Of a stretch of 64,000 bases of DNA, positions 39,685-52,351 are shown piece after piece. This stretch comes from Epiperipatus broadwayi (Eukaryota > Onychophora > Udeonychophora > Euonychophora > Peripatidae): NCBI GenBank assembly GCA_028023455.1, contig JAQFVV010012498.1, positions 3,889,797 to 3,953,796 of the forward strand. The letters are read 5' to 3'. The position numbers and the translations under genes were made by a program. Under the pieces are notes generated by a model. That model saw only the letters and a list, made by a program, of their open reading frames with translations. It was not told where the DNA came from and did no database searches. Position 1 is the first letter of the stretch, and each line of letters opens with the position of its first letter.

Positions 39685-39953
39685 TGATATTCATTTGCAA
39701 ACATTAACTTTAATAATAGTTTTTATTTTTTCACTATTCCTTATTACCTATATTTTCGAATATGTGTTTATAAATATAACACATTTATCAGTCATGATAT
39801 TTATAGTGTATTTACACAATTGAAATAAAACAAAAGTATAATTTTGGAAACAATAATAATATTTATAACAGTACACACACATTCAAACATAAAATTTATG
39901 TATAGAATGATTTTTAAATCTTATAAGACAATATATTTAACCAGTTACATTAG

Positions 39954-40010
<57 letters not shown>

Positions 40011-41847
40011 TAATGTATACTAGAAATGTAATATATATATATATATATATATATTACATTTCTAGTATACAAAAAAAAATACTTATTGATACGTAATCAT
40101 TAGATGATGAATTGTTATTAACTTGAAAGTCATTATTTGAAATGGCAATGATATATATACAATGTATACACTGCTTCTATTAATAATAAATGAATCACAA
40201 ACAAAAAGTTAATCCTGACGATTAAAAAAAATAACTTGATATAACTACGAAAGTTTCCAATTTTGAAAATCTTGTAATAAATATATTAGCATGCACTGGA
40301 ATTATTTTATTAATCACCTGAAATAAAATCTCTAATTAAGTGAAACAATTATATTAAAGTTTAAAGGTTTTATCCTTTTAATTTTAAATTTGATATAATT
40401 TTTTTATTCCCATTGTTAACAATTTCTCCATGATAGTATGCAGTTACTATAAACGATCACTAACTGGTGTTCAATAATACATTTCATTATTTATTTCAGT
40501 CATATATATGTGAATAATAAATTCTTTAATTTGTAATTCATTTTCTAAGAAAACAAATTATATTGAATAACTTTTTTTTTTAAAATTTCACTTTATGTAA
40601 TATTAAGAATAGGCTTTTAAAAATTGAAAATATATCAAGCAATTTGCAATAGTATTGAATATGTTTTTTCACAATTACTTTCATCTCTAATATTTTCCAT
40701 AATTCAATTATTATCAATTAACAACAAAATGTTATATGTTTTATAATGGATATTTTTACATGATATTTAGGCATTTTAATAGTAAACTCAAATCGCTAGC
40801 TGGCAAAATCAGAGCTGAAACCCCACATGGTTTATTTTTTTATATTCATCCTTTACTTCTCCTAAGTAGTCTGTACCAACTTTTTTAACACACACTCACA
40901 CCCTCTTTTGTATTATTATTGATCACTTGGCAACACTCCAAAACTAGCTTGCCTTATAAACTGACAATAATAGAGTATTAAAATAAAATAAAAATATCAA
41001 ACATTAGATATTAATTTACAAATACAGAGATAATTTTTACAATTCCAAATGTATTATTAGAGATAATACATAACCAGTAAATTAAAAAAATATATAAATA
41101 AGAAAATCATTTTAATCAATTATATATGAGTACTGTATATTTGTTTTGTTTAGCATATAAATTTTACTATTACAATCTACATATTATAAGTAATTGTATG
41201 AAAAAAAAAGGACAATGTATGAAATGATGTAAATGAACATACATCCACATACACAAGCTAAATCTTAGATTGGAGTAGGCAATAATCTAGAACAACAATG
41301 AACAACACCTGCTATAACCTTCCTATTAATTCTACTCTTATACCAACATTCCCTGCTGTTTTTCTGTCTTCCTCTTTACTATTAAATATATAAGTTTAAA
41401 TTCTATTAATTGGTATATCCAACTAAAGTTTATTTTTTAAATCTAATTTAAAATAGCAAATTTCACCACAATTTAAGTTTAATTTTTCTAAAACTCAATT
41501 TTAAATATTAAATTATATCACAATTCATTTTTCTAAGATAACTATCTTTAGCCATTGTTAACATAAATGTGAACTTCCCACATTTCTTCCTGGTGCCAAC
41601 CTGGAAGGTCACAGTGCTTCCCCTTATGAAAGAAAAATTAATTGGATAAACAACAATAAATATTAATAGCTCATCAAATTTTACATTAAGATCATTCCAC
41701 TATTAGAAAATTATGTTTGTCGAATAAACATAAAACAATAAAAACATTTAATGCTTTTACAAACACTTGTTCCTGTTATATTTTAGCAACATTAATTAAG
41801 CAAGAAAAAAAACTAAATTCTATATTGAACAATATGTATAACTTTTA
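39685..41847. other. Non-coding interior of the decayed LTR element, with a (TA)n palindrome
   Basis: No coding signal. At 39958-40072 a (TA)n run is followed by 'gtatactagaaatgtaat', a second (TA)n run, and the exact reverse complement 'attacatttctagtatac', forming a perfect hairpin of about 18-bp arms plus TA. Confidence 0.6.
39958..40072. repeat. (TA)n array with perfect inverted repeat
   Basis: (TA)n spans 39958-40008. The inverted arms 'gtatactagaaatgtaat' (about 40015-40032) and 'attacatttctagtatac' (about 40053-40070) enclose another (TA)n run. Confidence 0.9.
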
Positions 41848-42010
41848 TTAATCATGTCTTGCAGGATATGGAATCAAACTGTGAGCATTTTGAGTAACTT
41901 TAAACCTTGCTCCATTATTCTTTATTTCCTTTCTTCTGACAAGTTTATCTCTAAGAGACATTATCTCAACCTTATTTAGTCTAGTTTTTACCTTTCTATG
42001 CTCTTTTTTT
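41848..42010 (-). pseudogene. Pol-like C-terminal tail of the decayed element
   Basis: A minus-strand frame of about 50 codons reads 'RLNKVEIMSLRDKLV' and ends 'NAHSLIPYPARHD' with TAA at 41848-41850. The intact gypsy integrase ends 'NARSLIPYPSEE'. The near-identity at the C-terminus suggests that this is the last piece of pol, joined to the gag-like region after loss of everything between. The alternative is a coincidental resemblance. Confidence 0.5.
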
Positions 42011-42694
42011 ATTTCTGGATTTTTCTAAACCCATAATATTGATGAACTTTCTGTTTACTTTCTTTAGTTTGATTTTAGCCTTTCCAACTTCTTTTTCTTC
42101 ATCAACAATCTTTCTACCAAGATTTAAATTAACTATTTTTTCATTTATTCCTTTAAATTTGACTTTTGCTTTCCCAATATCTCTTATATAATCTATGCCT
42201 TCACTAAAATAACTTATCTTAATTTTCCTTCCACCCAATTCTTTAATTTGTACTTTAATTTCCCTCATATTTTTATCAGGATAAAATATTTCATTAAAAA
42301 AATCTATTTTAATTTTCTCCTTACTTCTGAACTTAAGTTTTATTTTGGCTTTTCCCAGATCTCTCTCTGGGTTAATCATTTTCTTAAGAATATTTCCATT
42401 AAATATCTTTCTTAATTTATCTTTAAATTTTACATTAATTTTACTAACTTCTTTATTGGTAAATACCACATGTTCTTTAATTATTTCTACAGATTGTGCA
42501 ACTTTTTTGCTTTATAACTTAATATCAACTAATTTCTCAGATTCTTTATTTATTTGCTCATTTTCACTAACTATTTCTACAACCAATTCTTGATTTTCTT
42601 TATACTGATACTGCAAAATCAAGTCTACCTCTTCTGACTGACTAGGATTATTTACTTTTATCTCTTTGGGATAACCTTGAAAATTTGCACTCAT
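41996..42694 (-). pseudogene. Repetitive charged protein region (about 30-residue modules)
   Basis: There are two open stretches, of 60 codons (42694-42512) and 157 codons (42469-41996), separated by a stop. The second is built of diverged units of about 28-33 residues centred on 'DLGKAKIKLK', 'NMREIKVQIK', 'DIGKAKVKFK' and 'EVGKAKIKLK', each followed by a 'KIKI'-like strand. It is Lys/Ile-rich and predicted to be beta-prone rather than coiled. I do not recognise the module. It continues the degenerate gag-like region upstream and precedes the pol-like tail. Confidence 0.6.
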
Positions 42695-43017
42695 CTCTAC
42701 TGACTGTTTTTGTGATCTCTCTCATAATTCCCTATTCTTCTTTATCTCCATTTTATGTTCCTCTAACACTTGACTATCTCCTAATTTCTAATATTGTTTC
42801 ATCTATCCTTTTTACTCATCATTGTGCCTCTACCTCCTTTGCCATTACTTCTTTTATCATAGTCTGAAAATCTAACTTTACTTCTACACAACTATGATTT
42901 TTCTTCCACATTCACATCTATATCTTTCTTAATCATTTCAATGGGTTCTTTATGCTTTTTTATCTTTTCATCAACCGATTCAAGAATCTTTCTAATTAAT
43001 TCTTCATTTTTAAAATT

Positions 43018-43959
43018 TTATCCATTTACTAAATTTATCAATGGTTTATCTTTTTCCCTATCATCTATCAACTCAATAGATGGTATATTTGCTTCTAGTT
43101 CTTTAGTAACCAATTCAACAGATTTTTTTTGAATCTCTATTTCTTCATGAATTAACTCACTATCTGTACTAATTTTTCCAACAGATAACTTGGATTCTTC
43201 ACTAGCTAATTCAATAAAAGATTTGTCTTTTCTTAAATCATCTTCTGCTATCTTATCAAATGATGCATTATCATTTACATCCTTATTGACTAATTTAACA
43301 GAATCTTTGTTTTCTTCTGCCAAACTACTACATAAGTTAATATCTTCATTAACTATTTTAATTACTTGTGGATTTGCTTTTCTTATTATTTTAACAAGTT
43401 GTCTATTTTCTGCCATACTTTTACTAATTAAACTAATAGGTTCTTTATGCTTGTTCAAATCTGTACTAGTTATTTTAACACATTTATCAATTACTTTGAA
43501 AGATACTTTCTGATTTGCTATATCCTTATCAATTATCTCAACTGATGGTTTATATTCAGTTTCTATACTTTTAGATTCAATATTTTGTGATTTATTATTC
43601 TCCTCTAATTTATTTTTCAAATTAGTGTCTACTATTTTAACATCTTGACTAACTATCTCAACAGATTTAGGTTCACCCTTTCCTATTTGATTTAATTTAA
43701 GTTCTCTGTATGCCTTTAATTCTTCCTCAGTTAACCCAATGTTCTTATTAACCAGTTTAACAACCTTCTGATTTTCTTTCTTAAACAGCAATATCAAATC
43801 ATCATCAGGTATCTTAACTTTCTGTAGTGAGTTCTTAACACTCGTCTCCAACAATACTGATTTGACCACCTGACTTTTACTATTTTCTTGTATTTCTAGC
43901 TTTATTTTGGGTATTTCTAACTTTGTTTGTAGTTCAAAATCTAATTTTATCTCTGACAT
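43018..43959 (-). pseudogene. Repetitive gag-like middle region
   Basis: A frame of 313 codons is made of loosely repeated units such as 'SVEIVSQDVKIVDTNLKN', 'SVEIIDKDIANQ', 'VIKIVNEDINL', 'SVKLVNKDVND' and 'SVELVTKELEA'. It is rich in Lys, Glu, Ile and Val. It is in the same frame as the coiled-coil ORF at 44616-44029, separated by two stop codons in a 70-base gap that still reads 'LSQKKSEERVAEIK', so the two were one protein. After 43018 coding resumes in another frame ('LIRKILESVDEKIKKHKEPI'), showing at least one frameshift. No known domain was recognised. Confidence 0.6.
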
Positions 43960-44028
43960 TTTTCACTTTATTTCAGCCACCCTCTCCTCTGATTTCTTTT
44001 GACTCAATTTTATTTCTATTGCTATATC

Positions 44029-44616
44029 TTATGCCTGACCTTTTACTTTCTCCTCCACAACTTGCATCTGCCTAACTTTATTAGCATTTATTTCTACCAT
44101 TTCTAACTTCATTTCTGAGACTTCCAATTTTATTTCTGCCATCCTTTCCTCTGACTTATCTTGATTAAATTTTATTTCTTTTAGTTCTGACTTCAATTCT
44201 ACAAACATCTCTTCTGACATTTCTCTATCTTCTATCCATCCAGACTTTAGTTCTTCTTTTAATTCTGATTTTAATTCTACTAACATCTTATTTAACATTT
44301 TTCTATATTCTACTTGACCAGACTTTAGTTCTCCTCTTAATTCTAATTTCAATTCTGCTTGACCTGACTTTACTTCTTTTAATCCTGATTTTAATTCTAC
44401 CAAACCTAACTCTAATTTTGCAAAAAAGGATTTGGCCCACATCGGCATATCATCATGCATGGTTTTACAAATATTATCTCTCATCTTACTAGACTCTCCA
44501 TAGGACATATCTATAGCTTCATTTCCTGATTCAAGGTCAGGGGACATCGCAACAATGTCTGGAGATGGTGTCTCTTGAGACCCACCCAAACTATCATACA
44601 AGCTAAACTCTTCCAT
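44029..44616 (-). pseudogene. Gag-like coiled-coil N-terminal region
   Basis: The likely original ATG is at 44616 ('MEEFSLYDSLGGSQETPSPD'). An acidic leader of about 65 residues is followed by 'MPMWAKSFFAKLELGL' and then repeated 11-16 residue units of the type 'ELKSGLKEVKSGQAELK', which predict a long coiled coil. This resembles the N-terminal halves of other gypsy Gag proteins in this window (29101-31269 and 62479-63635). No capsid-type domain follows. The frame stops at 44029 but continues beyond it in the same frame. Confidence 0.65.
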
Positions 44617-45804
44617 TTTATAATCTCTTAAAAATTTATTAATACTTTTTAAGAAAACAAGGTTTACCAGCTCCAACCTCCACCAAACCAACAATTCAAC
44701 ATCATTACCTAGAATGACATTAAATTTCCACAAATGTATTTTCCCATATAATTTTCGATTTTCCACACATACATAGGCAAGAAGACATTAAGTTTTCATT
44801 AGATAACATTGACCTAAACATAGCTGAAATTATTAATTAAATTTTACATGATCCACTGTAGTTATATTGTAAACTACACCAATTCAAATTACTGCTAAAA
44901 GACCAAAAACGATTTAAACATGTTCATTTATTTTTATGCTGTGTTAGGTGCATTCAAATATTATAACCAAAATTTTTTAACCCTCCAAAAATGAATTTTA
45001 TAACCAAAATAAAATTAATGATGACATGAATTTACTATGACAACTGATATACAATTTTTAATTAAATATGAAAGATGCCAACCTTTGCATAAGAATATAG
45101 AAAATAGCCTTTTAAGAATGAGCTATATATTCAAGTTATATATTCATCCATTCTTCTAAAGATCCAACAGGTACTGACAGCCAAAAGAATTATTAGCAGT
45201 TCACAATTTTGAAATAGATAAAAGAATTCCATCACTGCTCTTAAAACCGACAATGCTCCATGAACACTCTGATGATCGTCCCACTTTAGTCACTCTAAGC
45301 TACCACAACCCATAATATTTAACTACAAACACTATCATGATGCCCTGCTTACATCCAAGTCTTAGGGGCTATTTATAAAATATTGTCTTGCTCATCTTTG
45401 GGAGTCTTAGAGACAAATATTACATATATATTAGAAAGAACTATGCCTTGCTCTCTCTGGAGTCTTAGATGCAAAATCATGGCAGGACTACTGTTAACTG
45501 TTTCATGATAACTAACAACTGATATCATAATTTGGATTGGAGCAGTGAATAAGAACAATCAGTCACCAGTGACATGAATATGCCATATACTTAAGACAAT
45601 AACAAAAACTCTCCATCCATCACCAAAACTTACAATACAACCAACAAAACTCCAACAAACAAGTATGCTATTTAACCTCCAAAATTATAGACTTTCTATA
45701 ACAGAAATGTTCCGAATACGAACAACAATATTACTTTATAATTTAACATCATCAATAATTCTATGTTTATCTAGCATCGGTACTATATTTAATTGACAAG
45801 CAAA

Positions 45805-45893
<89 letters not shown>

Positions 45894-46329
45894 CAACTTT
45901 AACATTTACTATAAGTTGTGATATTTATATATAGCTTTATAATTAAAACTAAGCTGTTTCATGGCTGTATTTTTTATTTCACCTAAAAATGTTTTTTTTT
46001 TAAACTATACATCTGACATTCATATATCTATTACACATCTTTCAGGTATTGGCTTCTTTCAAACTCTAATTGACTTATTTCAAACATTAGTTAATGCTCC
46101 ATTTACCCCTAGTTCCATTTTATCAAACATTTCTATTAATCTTCCAGATTGATATAAAAAAATCTTTGAATAAGAAAACTGCCAACTTGATTCTATTTTG
46201 GAACCAATTTTACAATAACTGTATATTTAAAACAGGAATAAAGTAATTCTAATGGCACTGGATTACTTCTCATCTCAGATATATGCCAATATATATCAAC
46301 AAAAATATAAACACTCTACAAGATATGAG
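44617..46329. other. Non-coding leader side of the decayed LTR element
   Basis: No gene. It holds a (TA)n array at 45808-45890. Confidence 0.5.
45808..45890. repeat. (TA)n microsatellite
   Basis: About 41 TA units. Confidence 0.97.
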
Positions 46330-46814
46330 ACTTAAGTAATCAAGATCATATAATTGGACAGCCATTTAAATCCTTGGCAGCTGTGGCCTCTATGTATATA
46401 TCAAGCCATCCATGCTGGTCACCCCACAACCCTATCTACAATAATCATCAATCAAATCCAACATGCTGGCTGTTATTCCACTCCACTATCATTAACTAAT
46501 CATGCTGTCACATTGTTCGTCATTCATAATAGAATGTATAATATATAATCTCCAATAAAGAACAAATTACACATATGAACAAGGATGAATCGATCAGCAA
46601 TCATTGTGCAACCATTTAAGCCATAAATATATTGAGTATTTAACCCATAAATGTCGAAGCCTCCATGCTAGGCAAGCCACTTACCCAATTAAACCAACGA
46701 AAGATAAATTTTCTACAGGATATGAGACTTAATTAAACAGGACCCCACGATTGGACAGCCACTTAACCCAATCGTATATCAGGCCCCACATTGGGAATCC
46801 ATTTAACCCACCTT
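46330..46814 (-). repeat. Tandem degenerate PBS-like motifs next to the 5' LTR
   Basis: The stretch repeats, with variation, the plus-strand theme 'gatatgagacttaa' followed by 'ggacagccactt' and 'ggccccacattggg' (near 46325, 46400, 46665, 46720 and 46780). On the minus strand the copy nearest the LTR reads TGGATTCCCAATGTGGGG, a variant of the TGGCGCCCAACGTGGGG-type primer site found in many animal LTR elements. At least four degenerate copies are visible. Confidence 0.55.
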
Positions 46815-47557
46815 GTAACCTCCATCTTCTTCACTTATTCACTTTATTAGATTTACAAATGCCCAGGCACCAATTCTATACAAGATAGAATAAAATTTAT
46901 AATTGTAAACTGCTTTTAAACTTATTTAAAATATTCTTATATTGTAATTACTCTATGGCTTAGCTCAGTTGAGATTATATGATATGGTCTTCATATAGGA
47001 TGCAAATAAGTTGATAAAAATCTATAAACAATAATCCTATAATGTTAATTTAAATATGTTCTAAGCATCTATTCAATACTAAAACTGTTGCAAAATTGAC
47101 AATTATTACATTTATTACAGTATAGACAATGATGAGGATTGGATATCTTTTTATCCAAATCACCACCTATTCTAAGCAAAGTAAAATATATTATTGGCAT
47201 TGTAATACTGAGATTTATTAACACCAGACAAATTAAATAAAACCTGACTTATACTGGCAAATCTAGATATTCTATAACTATGTTATGTTAACCATATGTG
47301 TGTGTGTGGAAATGGAGAATCAAACATATAATAAAACAATTCATATGGGTATTAATTCAATAAAATATTTATTGAAAATAAAGACAAAATAACAAAACAA
47401 AATATATTGTTATCCTAAACATCTTGCTATTAACTCTACCACTTCCCTTCTTACTTAGATAAAATACACTTCTCTCTAACATATCATTTATACTGAAAGA
47501 AATGAATTGTTAAAAAAATGAAATGAATATGATAGTAATATGATATATTATAAAGAT
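46815..47557 (-). repeat. LTR-like direct repeat, right copy (5' LTR)
   Basis: Pairs with 38939-39684. Differences include 'aggcgcca' against 'aggcacca', 'tatgggggtgtg' against 'tgtgtgtgtgtg', and scattered transitions. The divergence is greater than between the LTRs of the intact element, so this insertion is older. Confidence 0.75.
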
Positions 47558-49879
47558 TGTTCAAATTTCTGTGATTAAAAGCTACATTCTTTCGATAAGC
47601 ATTCCGATCATCTTTTCTCAAAGACAATGTGGAATTTTTATTAATTAGGAAAAATGATAATTTAACATGTAAGGATGGTTCTCAATTAAAATCGTATTCA
47701 GATTTACAAATTCATTTTCTGATTAGAAAATGAATTCAAAGTTAATGAATTTGAAAGTCTTTTCGAAGGAATGTATCTGAAATCAATAAACAAAATTTTT
47801 AACTTTTGATAATGTAAGAAGCTTTAGCCTGAAGGAATCAAGAGTCAGAATGAGTGGGAAATGAGAGGACAGGTATAAATAACCCTGACAATTTTCAAGA
47901 AGAGAGAAGCCATTACTTTTTAGAAGACTTGCTACTTGAAGCTACATCCATATAAATTGTGAATTTTTATAGTGTTTTCAGTATGGTTCATGGCTAACTT
48001 TGGGGATCTGATTGCTGGGCCCCAAAGTTCCCAGAAAATCTCCAATATAGCTGCTAATTAGCTGCTGAAAGCTGAAAGAAATCAATCCAATTGCTATTCA
48101 TATAAGTTAAAATGTGCGTCTATGTTTCCACCCAATCGGACTCTGCCATATAAATTAAGGAACAAACCATGGAAGGACTGGTAATATCTTTCTTTAATGA
48201 ACTGCAACTTTCTGGCCAGCTTCTGAACTTTAATTTAAATCATCTTTTAAATTAACTACTGTTAAAAGCTTTTCTCATTTTATAATGTCTTAATTTGTAT
48301 AAGTAATTCTCTATTTTTTTCTCTAGTCTTTAAAATTAATATTTTGTTAACTTTTCTTTTCTTATGATGGTAGTTCATTTCACTAACTTTATTATATATT
48401 TATTGGAAGATTATTAATGTCATTTATTTTTGATTATATGCCAATAATACTTCAACTCAATAATAATCTCTTTCATCAAACTTACCTCATAAAATAATAT
48501 AGTATTAAGTTTTATAGCTAACTTATTCCCTATTAGAACTAATTTAATATGGTTTTATTAATTATTGAGTTGAAAGATTTATTAAATGTATGCTATTTCT
48601 ACTAATGGCTGATAATAATTATTAGCCCATTTTCTAACCTATGCTCCTGGCTATTTTACTGAGTTCACAATATTTATTTATTCATATTAATAATGTTAAA
48701 AATGTTTTGCAAAAGGTTGATAAAGGAAATAACATCAATATATTCTAATTTAAATTTTATACTTTATATTAATATTCAGGGAGGGCATGATATTAGGGCA
48801 TGAGTAGTATAATTTTATAATTACGTTTGAGCACATTTATTTTAAGCATGTTTGATTTTAATCTGACATGATCAGGTCATCACATAGAGCATTTCTTATA
48901 TAATTTGGAATTTATTAATTAAACACAATGATCATTGAATCAATACTTTATGATTGTTGCTGATGCAAGCCATCTCCTGCTTCATAGGCTTGCCATTGGT
49001 GATCTTATTATTACTTTAGTTACCTAGGAAAAAAATTGCTTTCTCTCTCACTCGTTATGATATTGAAACACCAAAGGTTTGCAGCTATGCCCCGGCCTGT
49101 CTTTTCCTGTGTTCCACACATTTTTTATAGGTCAGAAAATACTTGCAAAATACAAGCCTCTCTTCTACTTCTAAGATCACTGACATGCCATTATATTTAG
49201 TATTTGTTCTTTATACTCATAAGTCGTCAGTACCGTTTATTTCTCAGTTCCAATAAAGCCCTGCTATCATGCTCATAAATCATAATGAATTGATTTTTAT
49301 TAAACTTCATATTTATTTATAATTAAATAAGTTCTTTGTTAAATATTAAAATTATGCCCTAAATATTTATCATGCTTTTCATGAATTGCTTTATGGATGT
49401 ATAAAAATGACTCTCACATCTCTCATTTTCTTTTAAAATTAGAATCATATTTATTTCCAAGCCAAATACCTTTGTTTACTTGTCAGAGCATAGACATATA
49501 TTTTTCCCATAGTTGCGTATTGATTATTGGCATATGAGCACGACTGCCATTACTTATTGTAAATTGTAACTTCCATTTCTAAAGACTAGAGGTAATATAT
49601 ATATATATATATATATATGAAAAAACAAATACAAGTTAATCACGTAACCTGCTATCACTTGTTATTTGTCCAAAATTATATATATATATAATGTTAATAA
49701 TAAACAATTTGAACAAAAATATTTACATATTATTAAATATTTTATACAACATATTTGGTTTTGACTTTCTTCATTATTTAATAACTATTTTAATATTAAT
49801 GCTCACTGTCTGTATTGGCAACCCAAACATACATATATTGATTTATTTTAAATTTCCATAGTCATTAGTAGATTCAGAT
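47558..49879. other. Non-coding DNA
   Basis: No gene is supported. A hairpin with 12-bp arms lies near 47717-47744 ('attcattttct' / 'agaaaatgaat'). A TATA-like 'gtataaataa' at 47873-47882 precedes a less AT-rich stretch (47880-48080) with a 10-bp inverted repeat at 47996-48029. A short (TA)n lies at 49595-49618. Confidence 0.5.
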
Positions 49880-50115
49880 CAGCAGTCTCAAATCATCATC
49901 ATCCATTGAGCTAGTTTCTTGGTGCATAGTGATGTGCCATCTACATATGTTATCCAATGATTTGAACTGAGCTTGTGAGTTGGGTTCGAATTCAGTTTGG
50001 TCTTGGGTTTAATCATTTGGTTTAACTGGGTTTGAATCTGGACTGGGTTTAGGTTGTTGATGGGTTTGTGGATCAGTATAATAGTCATCAATCAAAATTA
50101 CAAGACTAAAAAATT
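49880..50115 (-). pseudogene. Unidentified coding-like stretch, Pro/Gln-rich then acidic
   Basis: One minus-strand frame reads 'DDYYTDPQTHQQPKPSPDSN', is broken by one TAA, then continues 'TQDQTEFEPNSQAQFKSL' to 'SMDDDDLRLLI' and TGA. Upstream is a pyrimidine-rich 'attttttag' (about 50105-50115) that could be a splice acceptor. The composition differs from surrounding AT-rich DNA. It may be a degraded terminal exon of a host gene or part of a transposon protein. I do not recognise it. Confidence 0.25.
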
Positions 50116-52122
50116 TTACAAAGCATTTGCCTTAAAAGCAAATTTCCCTACTAGGATTGCCTAACTAAATAGCATCTACGACACATCAAGATAAGTAAGA
50201 ATCTACAAATTAATGAGAATCAAGGTGTTTTAAATCTTCAAATCTGTTAATAAATGATGAAATGAATGATATTTTTTTCTACATGCATGATCTACTTGAC
50301 AGAAGAAAAAAACTTGTTTGGGAAGTATCCTATTGTACTAACACCTGGACAAACAATAACTTAAGCTTTTTAAACAATATTTTTAATTTTTTTTTACTTA
50401 AACCTTACATCTTATAATAATTTGTTTTTATATCAAGTTCTTTTAAAAATTTGTTATCAAGTTTGTTTAAAGATGTAATCTAATTATTTGCAGATATTTA
50501 ACAATTAAAAGTTTACTAGTACCTCCACAACCTTTTTTTAAATCTAAATTCTTTTTTTTTTTAATTATATTTTTTTTTCATAAGAAGAAAAAAAATTTTT
50601 AGACTTATTTTACATTTTTTATTTATTAAAATTTAAATATAATACTAATAAAATTTCCATAATAGCAGTATTTGTCATCAGCAATCACTGGAGTATAGAG
50701 AGAGAGAAAAAAAAGTTAAACTATTTAATCAAATAAAAACATAAATTAATAATACCAGATACATTTTGCAATACTTATAAAAACTAGTCTAAGAATCACA
50801 AATACATCCACATATAGAACAAGATGGATCATTATTACATATAGTTTGGCACTTTTCTATACCATGTTTTAATTACTCAACAAACATTTCATTTGAAAAT
50901 ACTTTTGTATATTTTTAATTACAGCTTTTCAATGTATTTTATTCTCTGTCATATCTTGTTAATAAAACAATAAATACTGCCTTTTTCTGAATATTTATGA
51001 TGTAAACAGTGTCTGCATTTTCCATAAAAATCATGCTCGTGTTAAACACAAAATACCCTTTTTTAAAATTTTGCATTATTCATTTGATTCATATATTATA
51101 ATCCCACAATGATATAAATACAGTAGAGATTTGTATAATATCAAATCTAGCAAGTTAAAAACATGTTAATCATACATATATTTTAAAAACTTTTATGGTT
51201 TATAATAAACTGTTCTGATTGTCTATGTTTTACTTCCACACAAAAAAGGAACTTTTAGGTTTATTTTTGAAATAAATTTTTCTATTTTTTTATGTTAAGT
51301 TGATGAATTGTTTATGTTTCACAACCACAAAACAAAAGTAAAACACAGCTCTATATAAACTAATTCAATTGTAATAGTTATTTAACTATATTGGAAATCA
51401 ACATTTAATTTCATTTTTTAACTTAAGGGTTAAATTAAGAATTTATAGTATGGTGGTGATTGTGATATTTTTTTAGTTCAATGAATGACCTATAAAAGAT
51501 ATTTAATGTTTTGAATCAAACATATAATAACTTTGTTTTAGTAAATAATGTTTATCTCTAAATGGAACAAAAGTCTTTAAAAACTTTTACCTTGGATGGT
51601 TATCAATTGATAATGTAAGCCAATTTAACTATCTTGATAGCTTTTTAAGAGCATGAATTTTTTATTTTTGCTTTTAATCAGTTCAAATTAAAAATTCAAT
51701 CATCATACCTGTAACACAGCATCTTCCCTAATTTATTAAATTATATATAAAAAGTTTCAAACATCATAGTAATAAAAATCAATGCAAATAAATGTTGGAG
51801 CAAATATCAAATCATTGTTTAACACCAGTTTTCATTTCAAAAGTCTGATTTTCAGGCTATAACTATAATACTGTATTTCTTATTCCATTATGTAGAAGTT
51901 ACATAATAAAAATAAATACTGGGGATATCCAAGTAATTTTATACAATGTTGTAGACCTCTTTGAATAATTGAGTCAAATCTCTTAACCAATCAATAAAAT
52001 CAATATAAAAAATATATTTTATTTTTGTGCATTTGTCTTGCAACAAAAAATATCACTATGGTTGTATTTATATAGTAGATTATTTCCATCATCTAATATG
52101 AGTATTGAATGACTTTATTTAA
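50116..52122. other. Non-coding DNA
   Basis: AT-rich, with T/A homopolymer patches near 50550-50600. No gene or recognisable repeat. Confidence 0.5.
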
Positions 52123-52300
52123 ATGTTCCAAATACATTCAATTCTTAGTATTAGCAATAGCACACATGTTAGAATATGCGCAATATTTTGAAATGTATCA
52201 TTTCCCCCTGTTCTTCAGAAGTTGTTGGCCTAACCAGTAGCAGTACTAGCATAGGAATCAAACTTGGGCCCTAACCAACCTTGCTCTTATGAAAAAGTGG
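52123..52300 (-). mobile_element. SINE copy, minus strand (5' truncated)
   Basis: On the minus strand it shares its body and 3' end with the plus-strand SINE at 52352-52565: 'tatgctagta' then 'ccactggt' (the variant 'ctactggt' here), 'gcatat' then 'ctaac', 'tgtgtgctatt', and the terminal 'ttgaatgtatttggaa'. The tRNA-like head is mostly lost; only about 'gggcccaagtttgatt', a B-box remnant, remains. Confidence 0.75.
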
Positions 52301-52351
52301 ATAAATCAGGAGGAACCTTATAAATATCTATATGAAATTTTTACTGACTGT

